Source of the DNA: Pachyseris speciosa
Lineage: Eukaryota > Cnidaria > Anthozoa > Scleractinia > Pachyseridae
Reading direction: 5' to 3'
Length of the DNA: 64,000 nucleotides
Assembly (NCBI GenBank): GCA_016490735.1
Contig: JAEMWC010000116.1
Location: 593,501-657,500, forward strand
This document shows positions 21,847-32,900 of the stretch, in pieces. Each line of letters opens with the position of its first letter. The first letter of the stretch is position 1. The notes beneath the pieces were generated by a model, which did no database searches, had not been told where the DNA came from, and worked only from the letters and a program-made list of their open reading frames with translations. The position numbers and the translations under genes are program-made.

Positions 21847-23516
21847 TTTTGGGATCCACTACTGCTTAAGTTGTGTTCATAACTGCGGCGATCGTTCACG
21901 TTATCATCCGTGGTTTACGTAGTCTGATTCAGACAGACGAATCGCGAGGAGTACCGCTTAATATTGCTTTGAATGTTTGCCGTGCGCGCCAATGCAACTT
22001 TTCCATGGATTGTGTTCAAGATACTCATCGAAAACGGGCAGACTTCACTTCGTGCCGAATGAATTTTCGGTAGCGTTTCCGAAGTTCGACCAACTATTTC
22101 ACGGCTAACAGTAAAAGCAAGCTGGGATTTCAGGTCACGAGTGGTTTCAAAAAATGCGCTCTTCAAAATTAATGAACAATGGAACCTCGGTGCAGCAGCT
22201 ACACAGTTTTCAAAGTTATTTTATAAGGTAGAGTTTTTACTGAAAACAAGTAATAATCTGCCCCAACCCACCGCCCCCCCGCGAAAGGTTTTGACTTCAG
22301 ACAGCGCCCTGTTTGACCGCAATGAATTCTGGGATCATTGTCTGCTCCAAGCGCGAAGAACAACAACTCTTCAAACATACACTTTTCGCCCTAAAGTCCA
22401 AAAACCACTCTCGCTTTCCCGGCTTTTAGCACCGCAACCTTTGAGAAATGGAACAAGACTAGCAATGACGCGCCGCTTTTGAGACGAGAGTTGTTTTCAG
22501 ACTTTTTCCGCCTGGCTTCTACTCTGTACTCCAAAACGCTAATATCTCATCGTGATTTGGTAAGCACAGAGAAAACGCTAACTGGATTCTTTCAGAAGCG
22601 TTAAGAACTTGCGGATCTCCGGACTTTTCATGACTCTTTCGATCACCAGGCGGGAAGGCAAACCTATAATGCAGTTAATACGTAGCGATCCGCAGCTCCA
22701 GCACTCACGTAAGTTTCGTATCCGATGAGCTTAATCGATGTTTTAACCGCCAAATTTATAGTCTACGTCACACTATCAAGCAGTCCTTTCTACCCGTCAA
22801 TCATTTCACGTCCAGTTTTAGTTGTACTACTCACAAATGTTCACATAATTCACGTATGAATATTAATACGGTACGCATACAAATGAGCTTAACTTCAATT
22901 GAAGGCCTCGGAGCATAACCATCCTATGTCGAATTTTGGGTTGTTTTTCGATTTTGCCTGGATTTGCCCGAATTGTTGCATGTAAACTGCAATTCGATTG
23001 AAAGAAGATGTAATGCAACTTGCAAACCACTCCCATGGAAGGTTGGTTTCTTGGTGTACGTAAGAAAAAATGCATTTCTGGATTCTGGATGAATCAGTCA
23101 AAAAAAATACCATACAATGTGTTTCCATCGAATTGCAGTTCACATGCAGAAATTCAGACAAATCCAAGCAAAATCGAAAAACGACTCAAAATTCGACATA
23201 GGATGGTTATGCTCCGAGGCCTTCAATTTATATAGCGCCGATGTCAATATTGCTATTTTCATCAACGCTTAAAATAAAATTATAAAAAAATTACCTAGAC
23301 TACTTAATTCATAAAACAAAACTGCATAAAACTTACTAAAACGAGATCAAAGAGCACATAAAATTACAAAAAAGCTTTCTGAGGTCTAGTATCCAAAAAA
23401 CAGCAATACATTCACTTTTTAACACGATGTTTAAAATCCACTATTTTACTACTAACTGGACGTCAACAAGCTAACCTAGTTTACAAATAAATGCATAATA
23501 GGGCTGTTTATACATT
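20845..23516 (-). repeat. Giant inverted repeat, right arm
   Basis: This arm is the reverse complement of the left arm without the 874-bp insertion. It ends at AGGGCTGTTTATA, which is only the last 13 bases of the MITE present at the left outer end, so the duplication breakpoint lies inside that MITE. It contains the inverted ATTCAAC minisatellite (about 21005-21320), the nested foldback (22897-23229) and a tRNA-B-box-like GGTTCGAATCCC near 21784. Confidence 0.85.
22897..23229. mobile_element. Foldback nested in the right arm
   Basis: This is the reverse-complement copy of the foldback at 15172-15504, with the same ends and the same internal inverted structure. Confidence 0.8.
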
Positions 23517-24037
23517 AACGTAGGCTGACGTAGTTTTTTTAGCTGATGTAATTATATATAATGAGCCTTTCTTGGTAGGGGAACTGTGTGTGCTGTTTTG
23601 ATAACTTACTTCTTTAGGCTCATCTTAGCTCCTTAAAAACAAGCCCTTAGCTTCTAGCTTGGCTGATATTATGCAATTTATTATTTGTAGACTAGGTTAA
23701 CTTGTTGATGTCCAGTTAGTAATAAAATAGTTATAATAACTAGTGAATTTTAAACACCGTGTCAGAATTTGAATGTATTGCTATTTGTGTATACTAGACT
23801 ATCGTTAGAATTTTATTACTACATTAACGTAGGCTGGCGTAGTTTTAAATTAAGCAAGCCATGCATAGTTCTTAGCTGATGTAATGAGACTTTCTTGTCA
23901 AACCACAATAAAGTGCTTCTTCGTTTTTGTGCGTTCAGATTTATTTGTCATACCTTGGTTATGAATGCAATGATACGGTCTTTCAAGATTACCAAGCTGC
24001 AGCATGGGCTTCTATACTTTGAAGCTTTTATACTGTG
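23517..24037. repeat. Direct duplicate of the left outer flank, with flanking short repeats
   Basis: About 23590-23810 repeats 14605-15015 in the same orientation but without the 208-bp MITE, giving the empty site at 23664-23675. It is bracketed by two copies of CATTAACGTAGGCTG followed by AGCTGATGTAAT (23512-23555 and 23822-23885). No gene was found. Confidence 0.7.
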
Positions 24038-24362
24038 AAGCTTGTGGGTGTGGCTTGAAGTGATAAGGGAATACCTCATAATTTAATGTATCTGAGTAAA
24101 CTAAAAGCCACTCATTGGGCGCTTAGACCACGTGGTAGCGGTTTGGGTGGGGGAGGGTTGGCGCAGTGGTGAGAGCGCTCACCTTCCACCAATGTGGACT
24201 TAAACAAAAGGTGACTGTAGATGTAGATGTGTCCCGGGTTGATTCCCGGAATTGGCGTCATAAGTGGACAGAGTTTGTTGGTTCTCTGATCTGCTCCGAG
24301 GGGGGCTGAACATTAGAAGCCACGTGGCCTTCGTGCCCAATGGGTGGCTTCCATTAAATTTA
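24038..24362. mobile_element. Diverged relative of the 19571 palindromic element, hosting a SINE
   Basis: The left part (AGCTTGTGGGTGTGGCTTGAAGTG onward) and the inverted right part (GAAGCCACGTGGCCTTCGTG) match the unit found at 19571-20179. The intervening 24150-24310 is a SINE-like insert. Confidence 0.6.
24150..24310 (+). mobile_element. tRNA-derived SINE-like sequence
   Basis: The A-box-like TGGCGCAGTGG (24159-24169) and B-box-like GGTTGATTCCC (24237-24247) are in tRNA order, followed by GAGTTTGTTGGTTCTCTG and GCTCCGAGG, typical of the body of invertebrate tRNA-derived SINEs. The boxes are farther apart than in a tRNA (about 70 bp) because of an ATGTAGATG-type insertion. It is not a functional tRNA. 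Confidence 0.6.
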
Positions 24363-24617
24363 TACTCTTTGCATTATCGAGGAGCTGTCGCTGTAATGTA
24401 ATCTATGTGTATTGGCTGGGCATAGAGGCACGGACACAGCCGTCAACAGTGGTGGATAAAGGAGAACAAGACTTTTCAGCTTAAAAGAGAAACCAACGTT
24501 CTCCTCCTTGCTCCCTCCTGGTGACGATGGGGGTGGGGTGAGGGGGGGGGGGGTGGGTGGTTTGTATAGTGCACTCGATCGGTCTTTGATTAGGTGGTCA
24601 AAAATGCCAGTCAGCCG
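24363..24617. other. Spacer before the 2.1-kb transposon
   Basis: This stretch holds a G-run (about 24538-24561) and no gene that I can support. Confidence 0.5.
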
Positions 24618-24967
24618 TTTTTTCTCTAGACTGTTCACAGTCCTCTATTTTTCCGTGAGATCGACGAGATCGTACGCGGCTTGTTTATGGCGGCCATCTT
24701 GATTTTCCAACATACCGAGTCAGTGGGCCTCGGGGATTTTGTATCTCTAGGGGGAGGGGGGCGAGAAAAATAGAGGGACTGTGGTAATATCACTGCGACT
24801 CGCGTTCAAGGAGCGCGTTGCTCCAGCAACGCAGCTATCTGATTGGTCATTAAACAATAGAGGTTAATCTGTGTTGACAACACGTTTGGCCTACACTGAG
24901 AAGCCGTTTGAGAAGTCGACAGTTCTAAAAATGGCTCTCGAGCGCGGGAGATCAATTTCAGACATCG

Positions 24968-25252
24968 TTTTCAGACAGATTAACTAAGCGCCTTGGATGT
25001 TTAGTTTTGAAAGAGAAACAAGAAGAAGCGTTGAGAAATTTGCTGGATGGCAAAGATGTATTTGCTGTACTACCAACTGGCTTTGGAAAGAGCTTAATAT
25101 ATCAAAGCTTTGTCATTGCAAAAGAAATGGAGGAATGTGTCACTGATCCGTGTTGTTTAGTTATCATCCCGCCTCGCAGCATCGTGGAAGAGCAATTTTG
25201 GCATGACAGCCAAGGGTTTCGAGAAATCCAGCAAAGCCTTGAAGGACATTAA
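24968..25252 (+). pseudogene. RecQ-like superfamily-2 helicase fragment
   Basis: The frame has the Q-motif-like KEKQEEALRNLL, then Walker A (LPTGFGKSLIYQ) and a motif Ia-like LVIIPPRSIVEEQ, and then stops. The DEAH box and the whole second RecA-like domain are missing. The frame is open upstream to about 24930 but without an ATG in that frame; the nearest ATG (24931) is out of frame. Immediately downstream is a tandem 19-bp repeat (GACATTAAAAGCATGTCC twice, 25247-25281), possibly a deletion scar. It is carried by the transposon and not expected to be active. Confidence 0.7.
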
Positions 25253-25399
25253 AAGCATGTCCGACATTAAAAGCATGTCCGGAAATCTGCACCGGCTTCA
25301 CCGCATGATTCGAAGAAATCGTCACTACTCGGCGTTTCGTTTAGAGTGTCGCCCAGATCATCGTTTCCGTTAAACAGCATAGAACGTTTCGCTCTTACC

Positions 25400-25941
25400 C
25401 TAAACTTCTGGCTCATTTTCGGCCCGCGAAACAGCGGAAGAATTTGTTTCCCTTGAGTGCTTCGGCATCGGCGAGCTGTAAGGCCGGCTCTTCTTGATAT
25501 TTCTCGGAGGAGAAATGACATTCAACCTTTTGAAGCGAGGATCTCCGTCATTTTCCACGCAAGTTATGTTTTCAGAAACCAATGCTGCCTTTAAAAATTC
25601 GCATAAGGTACTGACATTCCGAATTTTTAGGGCACATTTTGCGCAAACACGGGAAGACTTCTCCGTATCTTGCAGGATAACTACTCCGACATGCTTTCCA
25701 ACGAGCTCGGCAAGGGGAGTGCTGCTAACTCCCGATTTTTGCGGAATTTTAAATTCTCCGTGGAAACACGGTATCTGCCAGAAGACTTAAAATCAACACA
25801 ACAAATACGACACCCACCAAAAATATCTGGCTTTTTAGCTGGTGGTTTAACCTTTTTTTTTGGTGTCGAAGAGAGCGTGTTCACCGCCTCCATTGGAAAA
25901 CGATGTTTTGAAATGTCCGTCTGGGTATTTTCATTTGCCAT
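25400..25941 (-). pseudogene. CxxC...CxxC zinc-domain protein fragment, frameshifted
   Basis: Read on the minus strand from an ATG at 25941, the frame has a basic Pro/Lys stretch, GGCRICCVDF, and STENL. A one-base shift near 25740 is then needed to continue through SRVCAKCALKIRN and a Ser/Pro-rich region ending at the stop near 25400. The paired CxxC motifs about 60 residues apart resemble ZAD-type zinc domains of animal DNA-binding proteins. It converges with the helicase fragment inside the same transposon. Its function is unknown, and a DNA-binding role in transposition is only inference. Confidence 0.55.
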
Positions 25942-26040
25942 GTTTTCTATCAGAGGCGGAGTTTGTTAATTAATAAATTGGGATAGGCGTTAAACTCCTG
26001 TCACGCCCCCTGAACGCGAGTCGCAGTGATGTTATTACAG

Positions 26041-26362
26041 TAGGGTTAGATACATTATGCTCGAAAATTGGAGCATTATGCTTTTGAGCGTCACCCTCAA
26101 AACGACAGCATTATGCCTAAAATTATGCTCAAGAAGTAGCATTATGCTCGACTGATTTTGGTTATATTTGATGCCCTTCCCATCCCTGCAGACAAAATAA
26201 TACCTCCATAAGTGAGAAACACAACATTTTATTGCATTTTACAACTTTACAAGCAATAAACAACAAATACTGCTCAAAAGCACTCAAAATGCCTTATTTC
26301 AATGGAACTCTCTGTCGTCAGGATACTCTCTGATCAGTTCACTAGCGGGGACAGTTATGAAA

Positions 26363-26434
<72 letters not shown>

Positions 26435-26534
26435 TCTTTGTGCTGAAAAAATGCCTATTATGCCAGCATTATGCTCGATGCTCCGACTATAGCATTATGC
26501 CCAAAATTATGCCGGCATAATATATCTAACCCTA
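26041..26534. mobile_element. 494-bp hAT-like MITE inside the right terminal repeat
   Basis: The termini TAGGGTTAGATA and TATCTAACCCTA are inverted. An 8-bp target duplication TATTACAG (26033-26040 and 26535-26542) is exact. The interior contains repeated GCATTATGC motifs and a pure ATT microsatellite (about 26366-26433). Eight-base duplications are typical of hAT elements. Confidence 0.85.
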
Positions 26535-26850
26535 TATTACAGTCCCTCTATTTTTCTCGTTTCCTCCCATACCGTCCCCCGCCCCCTAAGTTAAACCCCT
26601 AAGTAGGTTTGACACTCTTCTCCAGGTTGACTCGGTACGTTTGAAAATCAAGATGGCCGCCATTAGCAAGCCGCGTACGATCTCGACTATCTCACGGAAA
26701 AATAGAGGACTGTGAACAGTCTATTTTTTCTCTTAATTACAATAAAACGTGGAATCCTCCAATCAACAAAATAAACGTAAAAGACACGGCCAAGCAATGT
26801 TCTAGCACACACTCTTAAGAATGGTAAGCCTGTGAACCTATTCCATAAAC

Positions 26851-26860
26851 AAAATGGCGG
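26851..26860 (+). promoter_or_regulatory. YY1-like AAAATGGCGG motif upstream of CTC1
   Basis: The motif is 91 bp before the CTC1 ATG and matches the core of the YY1 site (AANATGGCGGC) except its last base. No TATA box is evident. A housekeeping-type promoter is inferred. Confidence 0.35.
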
Positions 26861-26950
26861 TTGTTTTGGAGCGTCCGGGCCACGCTTCATTTATGCACGA
26901 ACCGATCGCAGAAAATGTCAAGCTTAACTTGTAGAAGCCGATTATGATAA

Positions 26951-29900
26951 ATGGACGAGTTCCTAAGACGGTGCAGGAATGACTTCTGCGCTGGAATTGA
27001 GCGAAATGTAGGTATCTTTTTGCAGTGCTCAGTGTTTTTTTTGTAAGCTTAAGTAGTCTTGTATAGATTGTCGGTTGCAACTCGAAAGCGATTTTTGCAT
27101 ATTTCAGGAAAAAGAGTGGCTAAGATCATTTTATTGCGACGTGGAAAAGTGCATTCGTCAAAATGAAAGCGATGCTGAGTTCGCCGAAGTTTGCTTCTCT
27201 GCATTACAGAAGATCAAACAGATGCGAAAGGAACAAGATGCACATGAAATGGCGGACTCCACTAGCTGGCTTCCGCTCAGTCTGAGGGTCGTGTCACTTA
27301 ATACATTGGTGAGACAAGAGAAGAATGTGTTTGGTGGTTCTCTAGATAGCAGTAGATCATACACATACGAGGATTACGCTTCAGGTAAGTGAGCATCATA
27401 GCGATCAATACTGTCAAAATCACAGGGCTACCAGACAATCTGTCTGTATAACCCTTTGTTATAAATTGTTATTTAACAAATAGATTCCATTTTGCTGTGC
27501 GTCTGTACAGTAATAGATCACAGATGACGACAAAATGTGGTAAAAACAAAGAAGTGGCACACGAGCCGCAGGCGAGTGTGTCACTGATGTTTTTACCACA
27601 TTTTGACGTTTTCTGTGATCTGTTACTGAACAGACGCATGGCAACATGGTATCTATTTGTTTTATATAATAAAGAAATTTTCACATTTCTGGAAAAAAGT
27701 GGTTCGTGATGATGTAATTTGTGCATCTGTCCTCTAATAGATCATAGCTAAGAACCAATCACAACGCGCAAACTATTCACCTTATAAAGTAAAAATAATG
27801 TATGGGATTTACCGTATTTTTCATGCTCTAGCGACAAATCGCTAAATATATATATTGAACAACGCTAAATAAAAGTTAATTACCTTACCTGAGGTGTACT
27901 GTCATCCTTTTGCCTCAAGTGATATTTTTAGCGATTTTGTCGGGTTTTGTCTTCACTGTTGACTGTGCCTCATAAGAAACTTGAGATGCAATGATAAAAT
28001 GCTTATTGACTGGGTTAGGTTGGACTGGATAGGAAAATATTTGACCTGACCTAGCTATAGAGCCAAATGTTTTCCAATCTGGCCCTTCCACTCAGTCAAT
28101 AACTACATAGTTTGTTTTTGTTTTTTTTGTTTAGGGGGGGGGGGGAGTTACACCACACAATGGTTGAAAAAATTCTAAAATTTTGTAGAATCAGTCCAAT
28201 TATTATTAAAAAAATGGTAGAGCTGAGTTATGTTCATTTTAATGATGATGGAAATAAAAAGGAACACCAGCCAGAAATGACATGATTGTAGGATACGGTA
28301 ATTTATTATTCAACATGTTATAACACTTTCCAAATATGGACATGTTGCACTTGATATACGTGACATGCACTCAACAGAAATCCTATGATGTACGTAATTT
28401 TGTGCATCGGTGAGAAAAATGGCACTATTTTCCATTTTCAAGCAATAAAATCAGTAAGTTGTGCTTTGTTATCCTGCTCAATCTTGTCGAATATTCCCTG
28501 ATTTTAGCCAACTCAGCCTACCGTCTTGTCAGCTAAGTATCAGGTGATATTCCGTGTGATTTCGCAGCTGCATAATTGTTATAAATACATTGCAATAGCA
28601 GGTATCTTTTTTCTGTTCTTCTTTTATTTCTATTACTAATATTATTATTTGTGGCATAAGTATTACTGCAATGAACTCCCCCAATACACACACCCCTCCA
28701 AGGCAGGTACCTTCGTCTGGCCCCAGGCAAATTACCCCATACCATATTTACCCGTGTATCATGCACGCCCATGTATAATACGCACCCTAATTTTTGACCA
28801 TAATTTGAAAAAAAATCACAAACAAAACCAAAGGTTTATCTTTGCAAACTTCTATTTACCGGTATTGAATTAACTACAACTGGAAAATAAGAAATGAATT
28901 TACAATAAAATCGAATCATTCGCTAAGGTAGAACAGTTTTTGATCGATTAATTATGGTAAACTTACTTATTTACAAACAACATAAACATGTGGTAAAAAA
29001 CTACCAACTACAAAATAATGCACTCAGTAATTACCTCATAATTTTCATGTTTTTCACGTTTTGATTCTATTTTCCAGAAATGAAACTTATTACAATAGCA
29101 ATAGTTCAAAGTCTTAAACCAATTGTAAATTCAAAAGCTTGTTTTGAAACCTACAGAGTTGTACACCAGGGCAGGAAACTTGGGCCGTCCGAACGTCTGG
29201 GACGGGTAACTTTTCCGTTCGGACAAGGAAAAACGTGATCCCAGTTGTCCGAATGGACGACTGAGTTGTAATGTAGAGGTCCAACTTAAAAAAAGTCAAG
29301 AAACTATACTTACCTGTTTTCTTTGGATATATAATAATTAAAAATATTCTTTTCGTAATTAATAACCTAAGTGCTCTAAAAAATAAGTAGCTCTTACAGA
29401 AAGTAAAATAAAATATCATTTTGTTTACGTTGTGTGTTTGATTTCGTCGTGCGAGGTGCCGCCATTAAATTCCATGTGAGTCCTGCTGTACAACATAATA
29501 GCAGGCTCACGATATCGCACGTGCTTGTCAGTCACGTTTCAGCGAGTTTCAGCGCTTTTCTTCAAGCGTCATGTCTTTGTCTCAGTCGACACTTACTAGC
29601 TTTTTAAAGAGGTCAGCACCGGAAACACATGATGTAGATGATGGTACTAGCAATGATGTTCATTCCAAAAAGAAAAAAAGCGAAGATAACAAGAAAAAGT
29701 ATGAAACGAAGCGCATAAGAAAGTTTCAACCAGCGTGGCAGAAAGAGTTCGATTGGGTTGTATATCAAGAAGAAACAAACAAAATGTACTGCTCCACTTT
29801 TCGGAAAATGACAGTGCTAGTGGAGCAACAGAAATTGTAGTAGAAGGAGAGGAAGAGGAAGAAGAAGAAGTTCTACCGCCACTTCCCGAACTGCCTGAAT

Positions 29901-32900
29901 AAACACAATGACTAAAACAAATGTGTCAAAAGATATGTTTTTTCAATTTGTGGAGTTCTGTTAGTTTTAATTCTACGAGCTAAAATGAAATATGAAGTTT
30001 ATATATTACCCTTTAGTATTGTTCTGGTTGTCTATTTTTGGACAAGTAGTTTTGTGGTTCGGACAAGCAAATACACATTGTACTTGTCCCAAGGGACAAG
30101 TGAATTGAAAAGAAAGTTTCTTGCCCTGTACACACAGCACTTTCACAAGCATTTCAAGTTTGGCATCTTTCAAAAGACAAAACCTTTGAAATCAAACTCA
30201 GAGTCTGATTCAAATGGTTCTCTGATGAAAGAATTGTCAAGTTCTTCAGTGTCCTCAGGTGCATTATAAACCAAATCATCCTCTGTTCCATCCAAATTAT
30301 TCATGATGCCACATTTCAGGAAAGAGGCAGAGACCATTTCAGGTGGAATGGAATTCCACACTTCGCAGATCAGTTCTTCCGAGGGCTTCTTCTGCTGTCC
30401 CGAGAATTTGGAAATCCGTGTATAATACGCACGGCAAATTTGAAGGTCAATTTCATGAAAAATGTGTGCATTATACATGGGTAAATAAATTATGGTACTT
30501 TATCCCCTGTAATGAAAATCCCTTTAAGACAGACACCTATCTTATAAGGTGAACTCTACGAGCTGGTCCCGAAAGTGTCCACCTTACAGGAAGTTCACTG
30601 TAATGATGATATACTGTAGGTCTCAATGATGTGCTTTCAGGTTACAACCCTGTTGCCAAGATGCCTTATATTCTACTTGGTTACTTAACTCCTCGCCCCA
30701 AGTCTGTGAACCCCTCTGGAGCCACAGGGACTCTTTATGTGGAAGACAATCTCACTGCAATTGTGTGTGAGGTATTAATTTATCTATCCCCTGGCACTCA
30801 TTCTTTCGTTCTTTATTTACAGTTATAATTACACTGTATGTAAGCCTGTGATCACAGTGTCAGATGCCAAGTATAACATACTGATGTGTGTGAGGGTGAA
30901 TCCTGGTCAGATTAAACAACAAAGTTATGTGTAGCCAGCAACAGCACTGCTCTCTGAATACTAATTTGCTGTTTTGGTATCTAAAAATAATTATAATTAA
31001 TAATGTATCTGCAGTTGGTGATATATGACACTTAATTAACTTGTTATGTCTGTTGACCTTTCTGACATGCAGTATCAACAAGTTTATATTTTAACTGAAA
31101 TTTTCATAGTTGGACTTTGTTGCAGTAGATTTGTCACAGAGCATAGTGTTTTTAATGGGGCATCATATAATGATGTGCTTTGCATTAATTTTGATATTCA
31201 TCTTTACAATTTTTACATGTACCGGTATTTTTTTTATAGATCATTAATCCTGTTAAACATTACATCAACAAGCTGGTTTTGATTCCTGAGTGGAATTTTG
31301 TTCAGCCTTCATGTTTCCTCCCATCCTCAAACCTTGCCAGCAAGTCCAAAAGTACAGGTAATTTAATATTCTTATATAATAACTAAAGGTAGTCATTTTC
31401 ATCTATCTTAACTTACAATAATTTGTTCTGATACGAGGAAAAACAAATTTATTATGTTTCATTTATTTTGCACTATTTACATAATTTTGTTTGCTCTCTG
31501 TGATTACAAGGCATAAGTTCAAGTTTATTAAAATTAATGACATAATACAAAACAGCGCTAACCCGCAAATAGCTAAGGCTAATCTAGGCGGGTAGCAGGT
31601 CGGACTGTTTAAAGAGTAAGAGTATAATAATTGTGAGTAAATATACATGGACGTTTAATAAATAAATAAATAAATAAATAAATATATAAAATAAATAAAT
31701 AAATAAATAAATAGATAAGACAGCAATTGCAGTTATATTAATTCTCTCTTTCCTTAATTCTTTTTTGGTTTGTCTCCTGCTCTAGACAGGTTATCAGGTG
31801 TGACAGGTGAACATGCCAGTTACATTGAGGTCACTGGTGAATGCATTCTGATTGAGAGTGGATCAAGGAGTGTGCAAAACAGCAAACCACTTGTCAATGA
31901 GTTCTTAACCATCTACAATCTCCAGCAAGACAGGAGGTAACTGAGCCTGCTCTACATGCTGTTTTTGCTTTTCCACAGTCAAAGTAAATATCACACTGTC
32001 AAGTTGTGATAGTAGCGACCCTGGTTACTTTTGAAATTAGCAGCCTTTGGGGCTCATTACTTTCAGGGGTCATTGATTTTTGGGAACAAACACCATGAAA
32101 GAAATTAAAGCTATAAGTGTGATTTCGTTTGTAGGAAATGGAAAATAAATAACATGATTTTCATAATGGCTGCGGCTACACTAAGAGAGTTAACTGGATT
32201 AATTTTATAGAACCCTGGTTAAAACTTCCAAATAACTTGACTTGGTTAAAGGGTGGTTATAATGAACCAAAGGGTTATGTTAGCCGCTGCATTGGAATGG
32301 GTTACAGCATGAATTGGGTGAATTCGACTGACGTCATGAGAGTAAATCAACAAAATGGCCCACTTCAAGGACCACTTTTTGGGGACTTGCTACTTTTTTA
32401 GTATTTTGCTACTATTTTGGGGATTTATTAGAAGCCACAAAGGTTTGACATTAGTCTCGGGGTCATAATTTTCGGGGAGGTTGAGGGGTTGCTACAGCTA
32501 TAATTAGATTTGTATGGTATAATGGTCTTATATATATGGTCTGTAATTTGCTGCATTAATAATAGTCAGACAACAGCTGTACCATTTAGAAGCATTGCCT
32601 TTTTTTTTTTTCCAAAGTTAACATGTATCACAAAAGTTTGCTTTTGATCACTTTGTGGTATCAGCAATGGTTCAGCCCTGATCAATCTACAGGAGCACTA
32701 GCTAAACAGAGCCAGTAATAAGTCATTGTGGTCATTTTTAAAATATTTAATAATTAATCCTTCATCTCTCTCTTTGTTTGCAGCTCAACTGGAAACTTCA
32801 ACATCTCTGGCAACATATTTTCACTAAGCCCAGTACACAGGCAAGTAGTGTTCATGAGTGTGAAGCCAGTGAGAGAGTACAGCTGTTTGTGATCATTTCT

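Larger units (their letters stand above)
24627..26723. mobile_element. 2.1-kb DNA transposon with 9-bp target duplication and ~190-bp terminal repeats
   Basis: TTTTTTCTC flanks both ends (24618-24626 and 26724-26732). The termini begin TAGACTGTTCACAGTCC and are inverted over about 190 bp on the left. The right terminal repeat is split by a second transposon. Long terminal repeats plus a 9-bp duplication fit a Mutator-like or KDZ-like element; no transposase remains. Inside are a helicase fragment on + and a CxxC zinc-domain fragment on -, pointing toward each other. The right end is about 220 bp upstream of the CTC1 start codon. Both terminal repeats contain AAGATGGCCGCC or its inverse. Confidence 0.85.
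28741..30496. mobile_element. ~1.75-kb element with ATTTACCCGTGTAT termini
   Basis: The left end is ACCATATTTACCCGTGTATC followed by ATGTATAATACGCACC. The right end is inverted (GCATTATACATGGGTAAATA, TATGGT). It lies in CTC1 intron 2 and hosts a second transposon at 29167-30128. No transposase was recognised, and the boundaries are approximate. Confidence 0.6.
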
